Part shown: piece after piece, positions 54,640-64,000 of the stretch | Layout of the letters: every line of letters starts with the position of its first letter | Numbering within the stretch: position 1 is the first letter of the stretch | NCBI RefSeq assembly: GCF_025766255.1 | Contig: NW_026516760.1 | Coordinates: 1-64,000, forward strand | DNA length: 64,000 nucleotides | Direction of reading: 5' to 3' | DNA from: Zychaea mexicana | Lineage: Eukaryota; Mucoromycota; Mucoromycetes; Mucorales; Lichtheimiaceae | Position numbers and translations under genes: made by a program | Notes under the pieces: model-generated | Databases searched by the model: none | The model's input: the letters and a program-made list of their open reading frames with translations, nothing else | Told to the model about the DNA's origin: nothing

Positions 54640-55125
54640 TCACTTTTTAATATTTTAATATTTAAAAAAAACAAATATTTTAAAAAAACATTTCTTTTTT
54701 CTTCTTTCCGTTTGGAAATATATTCAAAATTTTAATTTTGAAATATATTTAGATAAGTAAAATGTATCATTTTACGTAGGCAAGGGGGGTTACATTACCC
54801 CTTGCCATATAAGGGTGTTATACACCCGTCTGGTATACATATTAAGAATTTATAATTCTTATATATGTATCATATTATAATATTAAAATATATAAAAAAG
54901 AAATTATATTTCTTTTATTATATATGACCAGACGGGTCTTCGACCCTAGAAGAAATGGTAATGTAACCCCATTTCTTCAATAAATAGTAAAATGTATATT
55001 TTACTTTTTATTTATATATATTTGAAAAATTAAAATTTTTCTAAATATATATGACCAGACGGAAACAAAAAAAGAAAGAATTTTTTTAATTCTTTAAGGA
55101 TGATAAAATTATTATAATTTTATCA
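54640..55125. repeat. Dense hairpin array with TAT/TAA loops
   Basis: Consecutive stems share a three-base loop: TAAAATG-TAT-CATTTTA, AAGAATT-TAT-AATTCTT, AAAAGAAAT-TAT-ATTTCTTTT, ATAAAATTAT-TAT-AATTTTAT, and ATATTCAAAAT-TTTA-ATTTTGAA-type long stems. GC-rich members are GGCAAGGGG...CCCCTTGCC, GGGTCTTCGACCC and GAAGAAATG...CATTTCTTC. GTCTGG (54830) pairs with CCAGAC (54926). The loops GGTTACATTACC and GGTAATGTAACC are complementary over 12 bases. Confidence 0.75.
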
Positions 55126-55284
55126 ATTCAACTGAGTTTTATATTTAACAACCAGACACCAAAGGCTGAAAACAATAAACGAATGATATGATAGCGGCAA
55201 TAGATAAACTCAAAGATAGATGAAAGTTAACAATGGCATATACACTGTAGCGGAAAACAAAGCATTGATCCCGGAACCAAATAG

Positions 55285-55560
55285 GCAGTTATCAACAAAG
55301 TCAAGTAAAAATGTTTTGCTTATCAGTAGGATAGCAGTGTGAAAAAAGTCAAAGTAAATGCAACGATTTTCAACGGGCAGTTATCAGCAATGTCAAGCAA
55401 AGTATGTCTCGTATATCAGGAGCATATCAAAGCAAATGGCTCCGATGTCAACGGGATTTGTTATCAGCGGAATCAAGTTAACGGAATCGCGTAATTCAAT
55501 AGTGATGGGCATAAGCATACACAGGTGTGGAAAAGTAGAAAGCTTATCAGACATTATAAT
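55285..55560. repeat. Degenerate tandem repeat, about three units of 80-90 bp
   Basis: Units share AGTTATCA(A/G)C, a CAAGTCAAG-like segment and ATCAG...GCA; similarity is weak. No coding sequence convinces me between 55130 and 56270. Confidence 0.35.
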
Positions 55561-56269
55561 ACGGAGGCACCCACTGAATATCGATAGCTGTTTTATTTAG
55601 CAAAAAAGCAAACCCGGTTTGCACCAATAGCCTGATACCGTAGATCTCTTGAGTTGGGCCCAATTGTGGCGGAAATAAATTACGTTTAAGGAAATTACGT
55701 CCTATCCTATCAAGCGTCATCCCGGCGCTGTAGCGGATCGTTAATGCATGATGTAGAAGTGCTTCACTATCATGCTTGATAATCTATCATGCTTGAAAGT
55801 CTATCATGCTGCAAAAAGAGATGTAAAAGAACAAGGAAGCAACATATATAAAAGCAAGAAGAGAAGAACGATTCAAAGGCATATCCGCATATTTTTATTT
55901 TAATAACCGAGTAAGCTATACCACTTTTCACTTGCATTATTTTGTGATGTATCCTACCACTTTTCTTTACCATATATTAATACACTGCCATGCCTGTGTA
56001 GATACTTATAATGAACCAACCCAAGTTTTCAATTCTTGGTAAACGCTGTCTTTCCACCAGCAATCATGATGACTTGTCCGATCATGGCGAAGTATGTTTA
56101 TATCATAAACCCGATGCATCACAAATACGTACCTGACCATCTGTACTAATATAAGTCGTTACCGTTGGTTAGGAATCATCAACTCTTGCTCGGGCCCAAA
56201 GCTTTAGGAGGAGTATTAATCCATAGCAATTAAATCTACTGTAAACAGTGATTTAATTTTAGTTAAGGA

Positions 56270-56600
56270 TTATACTGTCAAGCGTTCTAGTAAATTAAAA
56301 TTTCATTTTAATTTATCTGAACTAGGGCGTCGTCGTACCTCCTAGCCTAGAAGGAGGGGATGCTCCCTACCAGTCCGCTACTTTTCAAATTAAAAGTTAA
56401 ACTTTAAAAGATATAACTCCTTAAAAGGTTTAAACATGTTTCTACGAAACATAAACCTTTCAAAGGATTAAAAAAAAAAGTTTTAAATAAAAAGTTAAAA
56501 GTTAAAAAAAAGATAAAACTTTTAAAAATAAAAAAATTATAATCTAATTTTTTATTTTTCCTAAACATGTTTGAACAATGATTTATCTTTAAACAATAAA
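56270..56600. repeat. Hairpin cluster with tRNA-like core
   Basis: The minus strand of 56341-56392 has TAGCGGACTGGTAGGGAGC (A-box-like) and a CTCC-TTCTAGGCTA-GGAG stem-loop, with ACGACGCC where a B box would be. Flanking hairpins include TAAATTAAAAT-TTC-ATTTTAATTTA and AAACATGTTTC-TAC-GAAACATAAACC. It resembles the insertion at 59336-59663. Confidence 0.5.
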
Positions 56601-56772
56601 ACCTTTTAAGGAATCAAGGTTAAGGATTAAACCCCGAGGCTAACCGGAAAGTCTTTATATTTATTTTATTTTATAAATCTTTATATTTTCATATTAATCA
56701 TTACAACCGAATTAATTTATTTTGTCCGAAAAATAAATTTAAACTCAATTACTTTAATATTTAAAAAAAACA

Positions 56773-56780
56773 AAAATTGA
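56773..56780 (+). promoter_or_regulatory. AAAATTGA promoter-like box, DDE gene Z
   Basis: AAAATTGAATTTATTTT lies 128 bp upstream of the ATG at 56908, the longest spacing of the set. Confidence 0.5.
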
Positions 56781-56907
56781 ATTTATTTTATATATATGTG
56801 TCCTCAATTATACATTACATTATTTTATATTTTTTATTTTTGACATTTGTCTAAGGTTATTAAGTTTCCCTGATTGCTTTATAAAGTTAAAAGACTGAAC
56901 AAAAAAA

Positions 56908-58402
56908 ATGAATTACACATCAATAAATATAGAAGATGAACTACAACAAGAAGTTTATAAATTAATTGAAAATAAATGGAAATTTCTTAATACTGAATGG
57001 CCATATATATATAACAAATATAATCATAGAACAGAAATAAAAGATACTAAAAACAATTCAATTTATAAAAGATACATTATTAAATCAACTTGGTTATTTA
57101 CCAGTATTCTATTTTTTAGTAATTTTATATGGAAATAAAGAGTACCCAGGTCCTTATCGTGAAGTAGATAAAGGATTACTTTTATTATATCATATTGTTT
57201 CAGGATATACAGGTAAAGATATGCATCAATTTATACCATCTTCAACATTTTATTACTTATATAAAAAATTTTGGATATCAAATTATTCTGATTTAAATAA
57301 AATTGTAAAAAATGACTTAAATAGTATGTTTTCAAATATTAAAATTAGGATACTTGCTGCAAAGAAAAATAATCCTAGTGGTTTTAAAAATGTAACTTTA
57401 TTTCTTGATGGTCATGATAGTAAAATCAAATATTATAATCCAACAGAATCAAAACATACATTATATTCTTATAAATTAAAAGGTACAGGAATACGTACAC
57501 AGATAATATCTGATATGAATAATATGATAACATATGTATCTGACAGTGAAAAATGTGCTATTGGGAATGATGGCACTATGTTTCTTAATATGAAACTATA
57601 TAAAAATAAAATTTATGAATATGATTGTATTGGTTTTGATGGTGGTTATGACCTATTCATAAAAAAATTTTTTAAAAATGCAGATGAATATAATAGTGAT
57701 AATAAATTTAATACACGAAATTTTGTATATCCTATAAGAAAAGGACAAAATGTTTCAAGAAAAGTAACTGAATTAGATTATAATAAAAAATTTGGTTCAT
57801 TCAGGTCATCAATTGAAAATCATTTTTCTGTTTTAGCATCTAAATTTGATAGATTTAATAACAATAGATCTGCTGTTCAAACATCTGATATTAAATATTA
57901 TAATATTCAATTTAGGGTTTCTTGTATTATAAAAAATATATGGAAAATGGTACAAGATTATAATATAGAAACGCAACCTCACCATATGTTATGGTATAAT
58001 GATAATTTTGAATTTCCTACTAAAGAAACTAAACTAAATTATATATTTAAAAATGAGCAATCTATTAATAAAGATTATAATGAAATGTTAGAAATGCAAG
58101 AACAACTTTTAAATTTAAACTTAAATGATATAGAAATGATAGAAGATATAAATGAAATAATTCAAGAAAATGAAGTAATTGAATCAGTAAAAAGAAGGAA
58201 AAGAAATTATAGAAAAGAAAATAAAAATGATAATTCATATGAAGTTGAAAAGATTTTAGATTATATGATAGATAGTGATAATAAATTGATATTTTATGTT
58301 AAATGGAAAGGATATGATAATAGCAATAATTCTTGGGCTAAAGAAACTAATTTTAATACTAAAAATATAATTAATGAATATAAAATAGTAAAAAATATAT
58401 AA
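56908..58402 (+). pseudogene. DDE-chromodomain transposase Z, one frameshift
   Basis: The gene starts MNYTSINIEDELQQEVYKLI and shifts frame once near 57060-57068; after that the frame is open to 58402. The core is complete: FLDGHDSKIKYY, CIGFDGGYDLF and FGSFRSSIENHFSVLASKF. The chromodomain is C-terminal (FYVKWKGYDNSNNSWAKET). It is closest to the X copies (shared NDGTMF and LYSYKLKGTGIRTQ-type segments) but clearly a separate subfamily. The Trp that is TAG in the X copies is TGG here (KKFWISN). The single frameshift is the only defect seen. Confidence 0.8.
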
Positions 58403-58438
58403 AAAGAATTATAATAATATATATATATTTGTTACTTA

Positions 58439-58668
58439 GAGGGATATCTATAACTATTACATCTTTTTTCTTTTTTGTATATATATTTACTTATCTTATA
58501 TATCCTCAATTTTTATATTTATGATATCTCCTTTGTAAATTAAAATCGCTATTATAATCAATGTTCATTAACATATATAAAAAACTTCCTTATCATTAAA
58601 AAAGCTGCATTATATTTAGGCTTTATACAAACATATATATAAAAACATATTATTATTAGATATCCGTC
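58439..58668. mobile_element. AT-rich MITE, copy 1
   Basis: Ends TAGAGGGATATCTA and (minus strand) TAGACGGATATCTA, with TA at each border. It is near-identical to 60669-60898 and in the same orientation. The two copies flank the DDE gene on the minus strand. Confidence 0.75.
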
Positions 58669-58813
58669 TAGATTCAATTTTTGTATAATAATCAATATAG
58701 TTATATATTATTCCATAAAAATAAAAAAACCTAAAAGGTTTTTATTTTGTATTTTTTATTAAATCAACCATTTAAAAATAATTTTTATTTATTTATATTT
58801 TTTAGGATAAATT

Positions 58814-60580
58814 TTATTTGCTACTCCAGTAATAATTAATACATTTGATACTATTAAATTTACTGTAATGTATCCAAGAATTCTCATTATTGTCATAGCC
58901 TTTCCATTTAACTAAATAATAGCTATCTTCAACTACCAATCCTTTATGATCTAAAATGATTTCAATTTCATAACTTGACTCATTATTTATATTAACTTCT
59001 AATTCCATAACTTCATTATCATTTTTATGACATGTATCTGATATTTGCATTCCTAAATATTATTGTTGCAATAATTTCATTTTATCTAAATTATTAATTC
59101 TATCATTTAGTTTTGGTAGAACTTTATTGACTGCATCATTATCTATAATATTATGTTTGTATGTGAAATCAAAATCCTCATTCAACCAATAAGCATGAAA
59201 ATCATAATATTTTATGTCATTCATAATGGTGTAATTCTTTATATTCAAAAGAACTGAAGCAATTTTTAATTGAATATTGTATATATCTTTATTTGTTGTT
59301 AAAAATGATTTTTCATTATGAAGAATAATCAATATCTATAATTTTTGTTATAAATAACAAAATTATGATATTTCTTTATTCCGTCAAGCTCCGTTCATTT
59401 CATTCACTCCGGGCGTCGAACTAAAGTTCTAGCCTAGAAGGGGGGATATGCTCACTACCGTTGCGCAACCTACACTGTTTGTTTCAAACATAATAGTTAA
59501 GTTTAACCCTAAGGGTTGAGAAACTTATAGTGTTTGAGAAATTATTTTTTTTCAAAAAATTAAAATTTCACCACTTATTATAAACATTTAAAAATTATAA
59601 TACTTATAATTTTTTACATATTTATAATTTCACTAAAAGTAAAACACTAATGGTTAACCCCCTATTTAATTTTTGGAAAATTGAACCTGAATCGGCAAAA
59701 GTTTTCTCCATTTTTGATCTAAAACTTCCAAATTGATTATTGTATTCTATTTCCATATCATTTAAGTTGATATTTTTATCTTTTCTAATAGGATACACGA
59801 AATTAAAATCATTTAAATCAGAATTATTAATAATAGGATCTACATATAAACTGTAACCACCATCTAATGCTATACAATCTATTGTATTAATTTTGTTTTC
59901 AATATTCATATTAATAAACATACTACCATCATTATTTATACCACAATGTTTACTGTCAGATATAAATATAATCATATTGTTATTATCAATTGCTACTTGT
60001 GTTCGAAATCCATTTTTTTTCAATTTATAACTATAATAAATAGATTTATCCTCTGCTCCATATATCATACCTCTTTTATCATGGCCATCTAAATGTATAG
60101 TTACTTGATTAAATAGTTCAGGATTTTTTAACATTCCATTTAAAACTCTAACTTTTATATTGGAGAACATATTTTTTAATGAATAATTTAAGATCTTATT
60201 TATTTTTAAAATTCTATTAGCATTATAAAATTGTCTATATATTTGATGGAATGTGCTTTTTGATATGTATTGATCCATTTCCCTATTGATTTATTTTCTA
60301 CAATAAAATATAATATTAATAATCCTTTCTCTACATTATTGTATGGTCCTCTATAATCTCGATCACCAAATAATATTACTAGAAAAAAGTATACAGGAAT
60401 TATCCCCAATTTCTTTAATAAAACCCTTTTTACTTCTTTAATTTTTTTAACAGAAATCATTTTTTTTGTATGAAATTTTTTTCTTTCTATTACTGGCCAT
60501 CCATAATTTAAGAAACTCCAATATTCATTTGTTAAATATTGATACTCTAAAATAATATTATCATTAATATTATTGCTCAT
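58814..60580 (-). pseudogene. DDE-chromodomain transposase W, broken by frameshift and insertion
   Basis: It begins MSNNINDNIILEYQYLTNEY at 60580 and shifts frame near 60206-60278. It continues through HLDGHDKRGMIYG, CIALDGGYSLY and FGSFRSKMEKTFADSGSIF to about 59664. A hairpin-rich segment (59336-59663) interrupts it. The gene resumes at about 59332 and ends with a separate-frame chromodomain (YYLVKWKGYDNNENSWIHY, 59050-58814). It is the most diverged member in the window. Confidence 0.8.
59336..59663 (-). mobile_element. Hairpin-rich, tRNA-like insertion inside DDE gene W
   Basis: About 330 bp interrupt the coding sequence between the catalytic Glu region and the C-terminal part. The minus strand carries TTGCGCAACGGTAGTGAGC (A-box-like), CTTCTAG in an anticodon-loop-like place and AGTTCGACGCC (B-box-like), and ends with AATTTTGTTATTTATAAC. 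Hairpins TGTTTG-AAA-CAAACA and AAAATTATAA-GTA-TTATAATTTT are present. I could not define a target duplication. Confidence 0.55.
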
Positions 60581-60620
60581 AATGCATAATATAATTTGTT
60601 ATTTTTGATTATAGAAAAAT

Positions 60621-60628
60621 TCAATTTT
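60621..60628 (-). promoter_or_regulatory. AAAATTGA promoter-like box, DDE gene W
   Basis: The minus strand reads AAAATTGAATTTTTCT, 40 bp upstream of the ATG at 60580. Confidence 0.6.
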
Positions 60629-60668
60629 TTTGAAAAAAAAATAATTGTAATATTTTGATAATCATGTA

Positions 60669-60898
60669 GAGGGATATCTATAACTATTACATCTTTTTTC
60701 TTTTTTGTATATATATTTATTTATCTTATATATCCTCAACTGATATATAAATGATATCTCCTTTATAAATTAAAATCGCTATTATAATCAATGTTCATTA
60801 ACATATATAAAAAACTTCCTTATCATTAAAAAAGGTGCATTATATTTAGGCTTTATACAAACATATATATAAAAACATATTATTATTAGATATCCGTC
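60669..60898. mobile_element. AT-rich MITE, copy 2
   Basis: Direct repeat of 58439-58668 with only a few changes. Its right border reads CCGTCTT instead of CCGTCTA. Confidence 0.75.
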
Positions 60899-61221
60899 TT
60901 AACAATAATGTTTCTTAAAAAAATTTCTAAAAAACTATTAAAAGCATCATTTATTTAAAATAAAGATAATCTATAATATAATTTATTGGACCTTTATTTT
61001 TATTACTTTATATAGTAATTTTTCTTGTTGTTATATAGAAAAAATCAAAAAATTTATTGCTAAGGTATTATGATTTTATTTTTCCTTAATTTTTATAAAG
61101 ATCATATTTTCATTAATTTTCATAGTGATTATTTTTTAATAAATAATATTAATACATTATATAATTGAAAGATACAAATAATAAATCCTAAAAAAATAAG
61201 ATAATCTAAATCAACTGCCTT
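60899..61221. other. AT-rich non-coding stretch
   Basis: Nothing recognisable. The composition changes sharply at about 61,215, where the hAT gene begins. Confidence 0.5.
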
Positions 61222-61534
61222 ATGTCAGTTGACCACCAATCGTCTGCCATGTCAACCGATGCTGACATCATTGAAATGGAGAGCACCAGCGATATCGAAA
61301 GCGTCATTTCAGGTACCAATAAGCGGCAAACCAAGGGAAAAACTGTCAAAGCGCGCAAAAGTTGGGTGTACAAATGGTTCAGAGAGGCCCACGAAAGCCA
61401 GAGTGGCGGCATCTTTTATTATTGCAATGTTCCGGTCGGCAACGGTTTCTGCAATAGAAAATACTAAGATCCCAAAGGTACTATGACGGGTCTATCCAAC
61501 CATTTGCTCAAGAACCACAATATTACCAAGAATA

Positions 61535-61784
61535 GAGGGATATCTATAATTCTTTTAATGACTACTAATATTTTGGATATATAGTTTTTACTTTTGGATA
61601 TATTTTTATTTTTTAATTAAAATAGATTCATTATATTTATTATATAGAAATAAAATTAAAATAAATAAATATATATAATATTTATAACAAGTAACCAATA
61701 CTATGTTTATGGATAAAAAACAACATTACATTTATGTTTTCTTCAAAGTAATAATTATATATAAAATATTTTTAGATATCCCTC
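61535..61784. mobile_element. AT-rich MITE inside hAT gene
   Basis: Perfect ends GAGGGATATCTA and TAGATATCCCTC, flanked by ATA on both sides (61532-61534 and 61785-61787). It is related to the MITEs at 58439 and 60669 by its ends, while the interior differs. Confidence 0.8.
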
Positions 61785-62169
61785 ATACTTCCGTTGATGC
61801 ACCACCACAGGGACAAACGCTCGCCGCCTTTCTTGCTCCTAGTTTTAGCGTTTCCAGGTTCAGCTCTGAAGCATTCCGTCACGCACTTTGTCTTTTTCTC
61901 GTGTCTGCTGCTTTGCCATTTGTGATCGTCGAGAATCCGCGGTTCCAGTCGCTGCTGAATCTTGCACAATCAGCACCAACAACTACGCATATCAAATTAC
62001 CAAGTGACAGCACTGCCGACCGCGATTTGTTTGACACATACCATATCTACCGCACTCGCATATTCGAGGTACTGAAAGACATGCCGTTCCTATCATACAG
62101 CGTCGATGCCTAGACAAGTGAGTGGAGGGCTTCTTTTCTTGGTATCACGGCCCACTGGATCGACAATGA

Positions 62170-62375
62170 TTGAGACACGCTTCACATTATAATAAAATTA
62201 TGATTATTTTAGAAATTAAAGACAAATAAGAAATCTTAAAATTATTATAATTTAATATAATAATATAATATTTATCAAGAAGACAACACCATGTTTATGT
62301 ATAAAAAACAACATTTCATTTATGTTTTCATTTTTTAAATTAAATTTAATTGTATATTTATATTTATTTTATAGA
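62170..62375. mobile_element. AT-rich insertion in hAT gene
   Basis: AT-rich DNA separates the segments WIDND and SHWNQQSIVLGLELL, which are contiguous in hAT proteins. It shares ATGTTTATGNATAAAAAACAA with the MITE at 61535-61784. Clear terminal repeats were not found. Confidence 0.5.
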
Positions 62376-64000
62376 AATAGAGACGATTCTCATTGGAACC
62401 AGCAATCAATCGTCCTTGGTCTGGAGCTTCTCACCGGTCCACATACAGGAGCCAACATGGCAGACGCATTCCTCAAGGTGCTGGGTGACTGGAGCCGTGC
62501 AACAAAACCATTCTTCTTGACGGCAGATAATGCTTCCAATATGAACACAATGGCGCAAAACTTGGAATTCTAGGTCGGCGCAGATATTTTTGACGCCACG
62601 CAGAACCGTATACCCTGCATAACCCATGTTTTGAATTTGGCAGTGCAGGCGATTCTCCACGACGGGTTGCATAGCGAGGCGTATAATGATGAGCAAGAAG
62701 CTTTAACTGGTAGCGACGATATAGCAGTGTTCAGTACAGGTACGAAAAACGCACAAGCTAACAGTACACACACCATGTTAATTATCATCGTCGTTTCTCT
62801 CTTACCTAGGCAAAACACTGCGTAAGCTTCGTAAAGGCATTGTCAGTATCCGCGCGACACCACAAAAAAACAATCAATATCTCGAGACATTCAGGTCCTT
62901 ACACCAGGCAAACCAAGGCGCCAGTGGAGAAGATGGAGGTGAAGATGTTGCTGGGTCTTCAGAGGAGCTTGAGCTGATCTTGGACGTGCGTACCTGCTGG
63001 AACTCCACCTTTGACATGCTGCAAAGGGCCTTGAAAGTGAAGCGTAACTACAATCGAGCATGCCACAATATAGCAGGTCTACAGAACTACCAGCTGACAG
63101 ACACTGAATGGGTTTGCCTGGAATGTATCTGTGAGTTGCTCCATGAATTCGCCAAGTTGACGCCGTTGCTATCAGGTTCCTCATATGCCACTATGAACCT
63201 CGTAATCCTCAGCTACAATCGATTGCTAGACAAACTTGAGCATTACCAAGAACAATGGAAAGAAGTAAGTAAATGTTTAATCAGCATAAATGTAGAAACA
63301 CTCCCGTATAGAAGCAGTGAAGTTCTAAAACTTTCCTTTGCAATTGTAGACGTGGCCGGAACTTGCAGCAGCTGCAAAATGCGGGTGGAATAAGTTGCAA
63401 GGATATTACTGCAAAGCAGAAGGACATGCGTACGCTATTGCGACGGCCATGGACCCGCGCCTAAAGTACGAATGGTGGGAAAGCGAGAACTGGGGTCTAT
63501 TTCGGACGGACGCAATCGAGCTGGTCGAAAAGGCGTGGGAGTCCTATAAGCCAAGCAGAAGCCAAGTCATGACTCCTACAAACCCCGATGCACTGATCAA
63601 GAAGGCGACCATCAACAAAGACCAGCTTGAGAAGTACATCCAGGCGGATACAGTGACTGATCCAAAGGGTGGGGCTGACAACGGCGTAGTGTTGGAATAT
63701 TGGCGATCGGAAATGAACGACTGGCCCGAGTTGAAAAGAATGGCACGAAGATACTTAGCAATTCCAGCCTCGTCGACAGGATCAGAGCGCACGTTTTCTC
63801 GTGCAAAGCAGTATTTTCCTAGCTCGCGGAACAGACTTGCTTCGAAGAAGCTAAAGGCAAGTGTGTTGATTGACTCGTGGAGCAGATTTTTTGGTGAGGA
63901 GTAGGCTGCAACAAAATTTGTCCCTTTTGGTTTTCTGAAGACTGCTTTTTTCTCTTTTCCCCTTTTCCCTTTTACCTACATCCCTTCTTTCCGTCATCCT

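Larger units (their letters stand above)
61222..63904 (+). pseudogene. hAT transposase, decayed
   Basis: The start MSVDHQSSAMSTDADIIEME leads into a BED zinc finger (WVYKWFREAHE, YYCNVPVGNGFCNRKY, then HLLKNHNI after a TAA). Later parts encode YSVDA, a TAG, then TSEWRASFLGITAHWIDND, GPHTGANMADAFLKVLGDW and DVRTCWNSTFDMLQRA. The C-terminal dimerisation domain is well kept (MARRYLAIPASSTGSERTFS, 63736-63795). Stops at 62111 (Trp to TAG) and 62571 (probably Gln to TAG) and two AT-rich insertions (61535-61784 and about 62170-62375) inactivate it. One clear intron lies at 63267-63350. Confidence 0.85.

Noticed and set aside
50000..61200. Nuclear copy of mitochondrial DNA, because of AT content and GC-rich hairpins
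   Set aside because: No mitochondrial gene is present; the coding content is transposase and zinc-binding proteins. Hairpin elements of mitochondrial origin remain possible.

Overview
The window looks like a repeat-filled stretch of an early-diverging fungal nuclear genome, most likely Mucoromycota. The evidence is short GT-AG introns, chromodomain Ty3/gypsy retrotransposons, CACTA, Harbinger, Tc1, pogo/Tigger, Merlin and hAT transposons, and decayed proteins that resemble lineage-specific multicopy families I associate with Mucorales (from memory, not searched). I see no ordinary housekeeping gene. Nearly everything is mobile, nested and partly decayed.

Layout: 1-5.1 kb holds nothing recognisable. 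5.1-9.2 kb has a dead Tc1 transposase, a decayed gene split by a small pogo-type MITE, and a small spliced gene. 9.26-15.4 kb is a first copy of an unusual element, here called X. It carries a coiled-coil protein gene, a chromodomain DDE transposase gene (mostly lost) and a Rep gene that joins an HUH endonuclease to an SF3 helicase, as in CRESS-DNA viruses. A retrotransposon half sits inside it. 15.97-26.76 kb is a nearly intact chromovirus with identical LTRs; a CACTA element sits exactly in its target-site duplication. 26.8-30 kb holds a tRNA-like repeat, a decayed gene, an array of small hairpins and a Merlin remnant. 30.1-40.1 kb is a second, inverted copy of X, hit by a Tigger element and by the other half of the same retrotransposon. 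40.7-50 kb is a set of nested DNA transposons: an IS630-like element hit by a Harbinger that was itself hit by another IS630-like element. 50-61.2 kb is a very AT-rich island with three more chromodomain DDE genes of the X family, two paralogous zinc-binding proteins and more hairpin arrays. 61.2-63.9 kb is a decayed hAT transposon.

The most interesting signal is the X family. All ten start regions I could define for its genes (Rep, DDE-chromo, coiled-coil, zinc-binding) have the box AAAATTGAATTT some 30-130 bp upstream of the start codon. AAAATTGA is the known early promoter of Mimivirus and its relatives, and the same DNA is full of hairpins like those that end Mimivirus transcripts. I infer that these genes were built to be expressed by a mimivirus-like transcription system, or came from a virus or virus-dependent element of that kind. 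The two X copies and the split retrotransposon are explained by a single inversion of about 26.4 kb with breakpoints near 12,421 and 38,849. In-frame stops throughout are almost all C-to-T type changes, suggesting deamination-driven decay.
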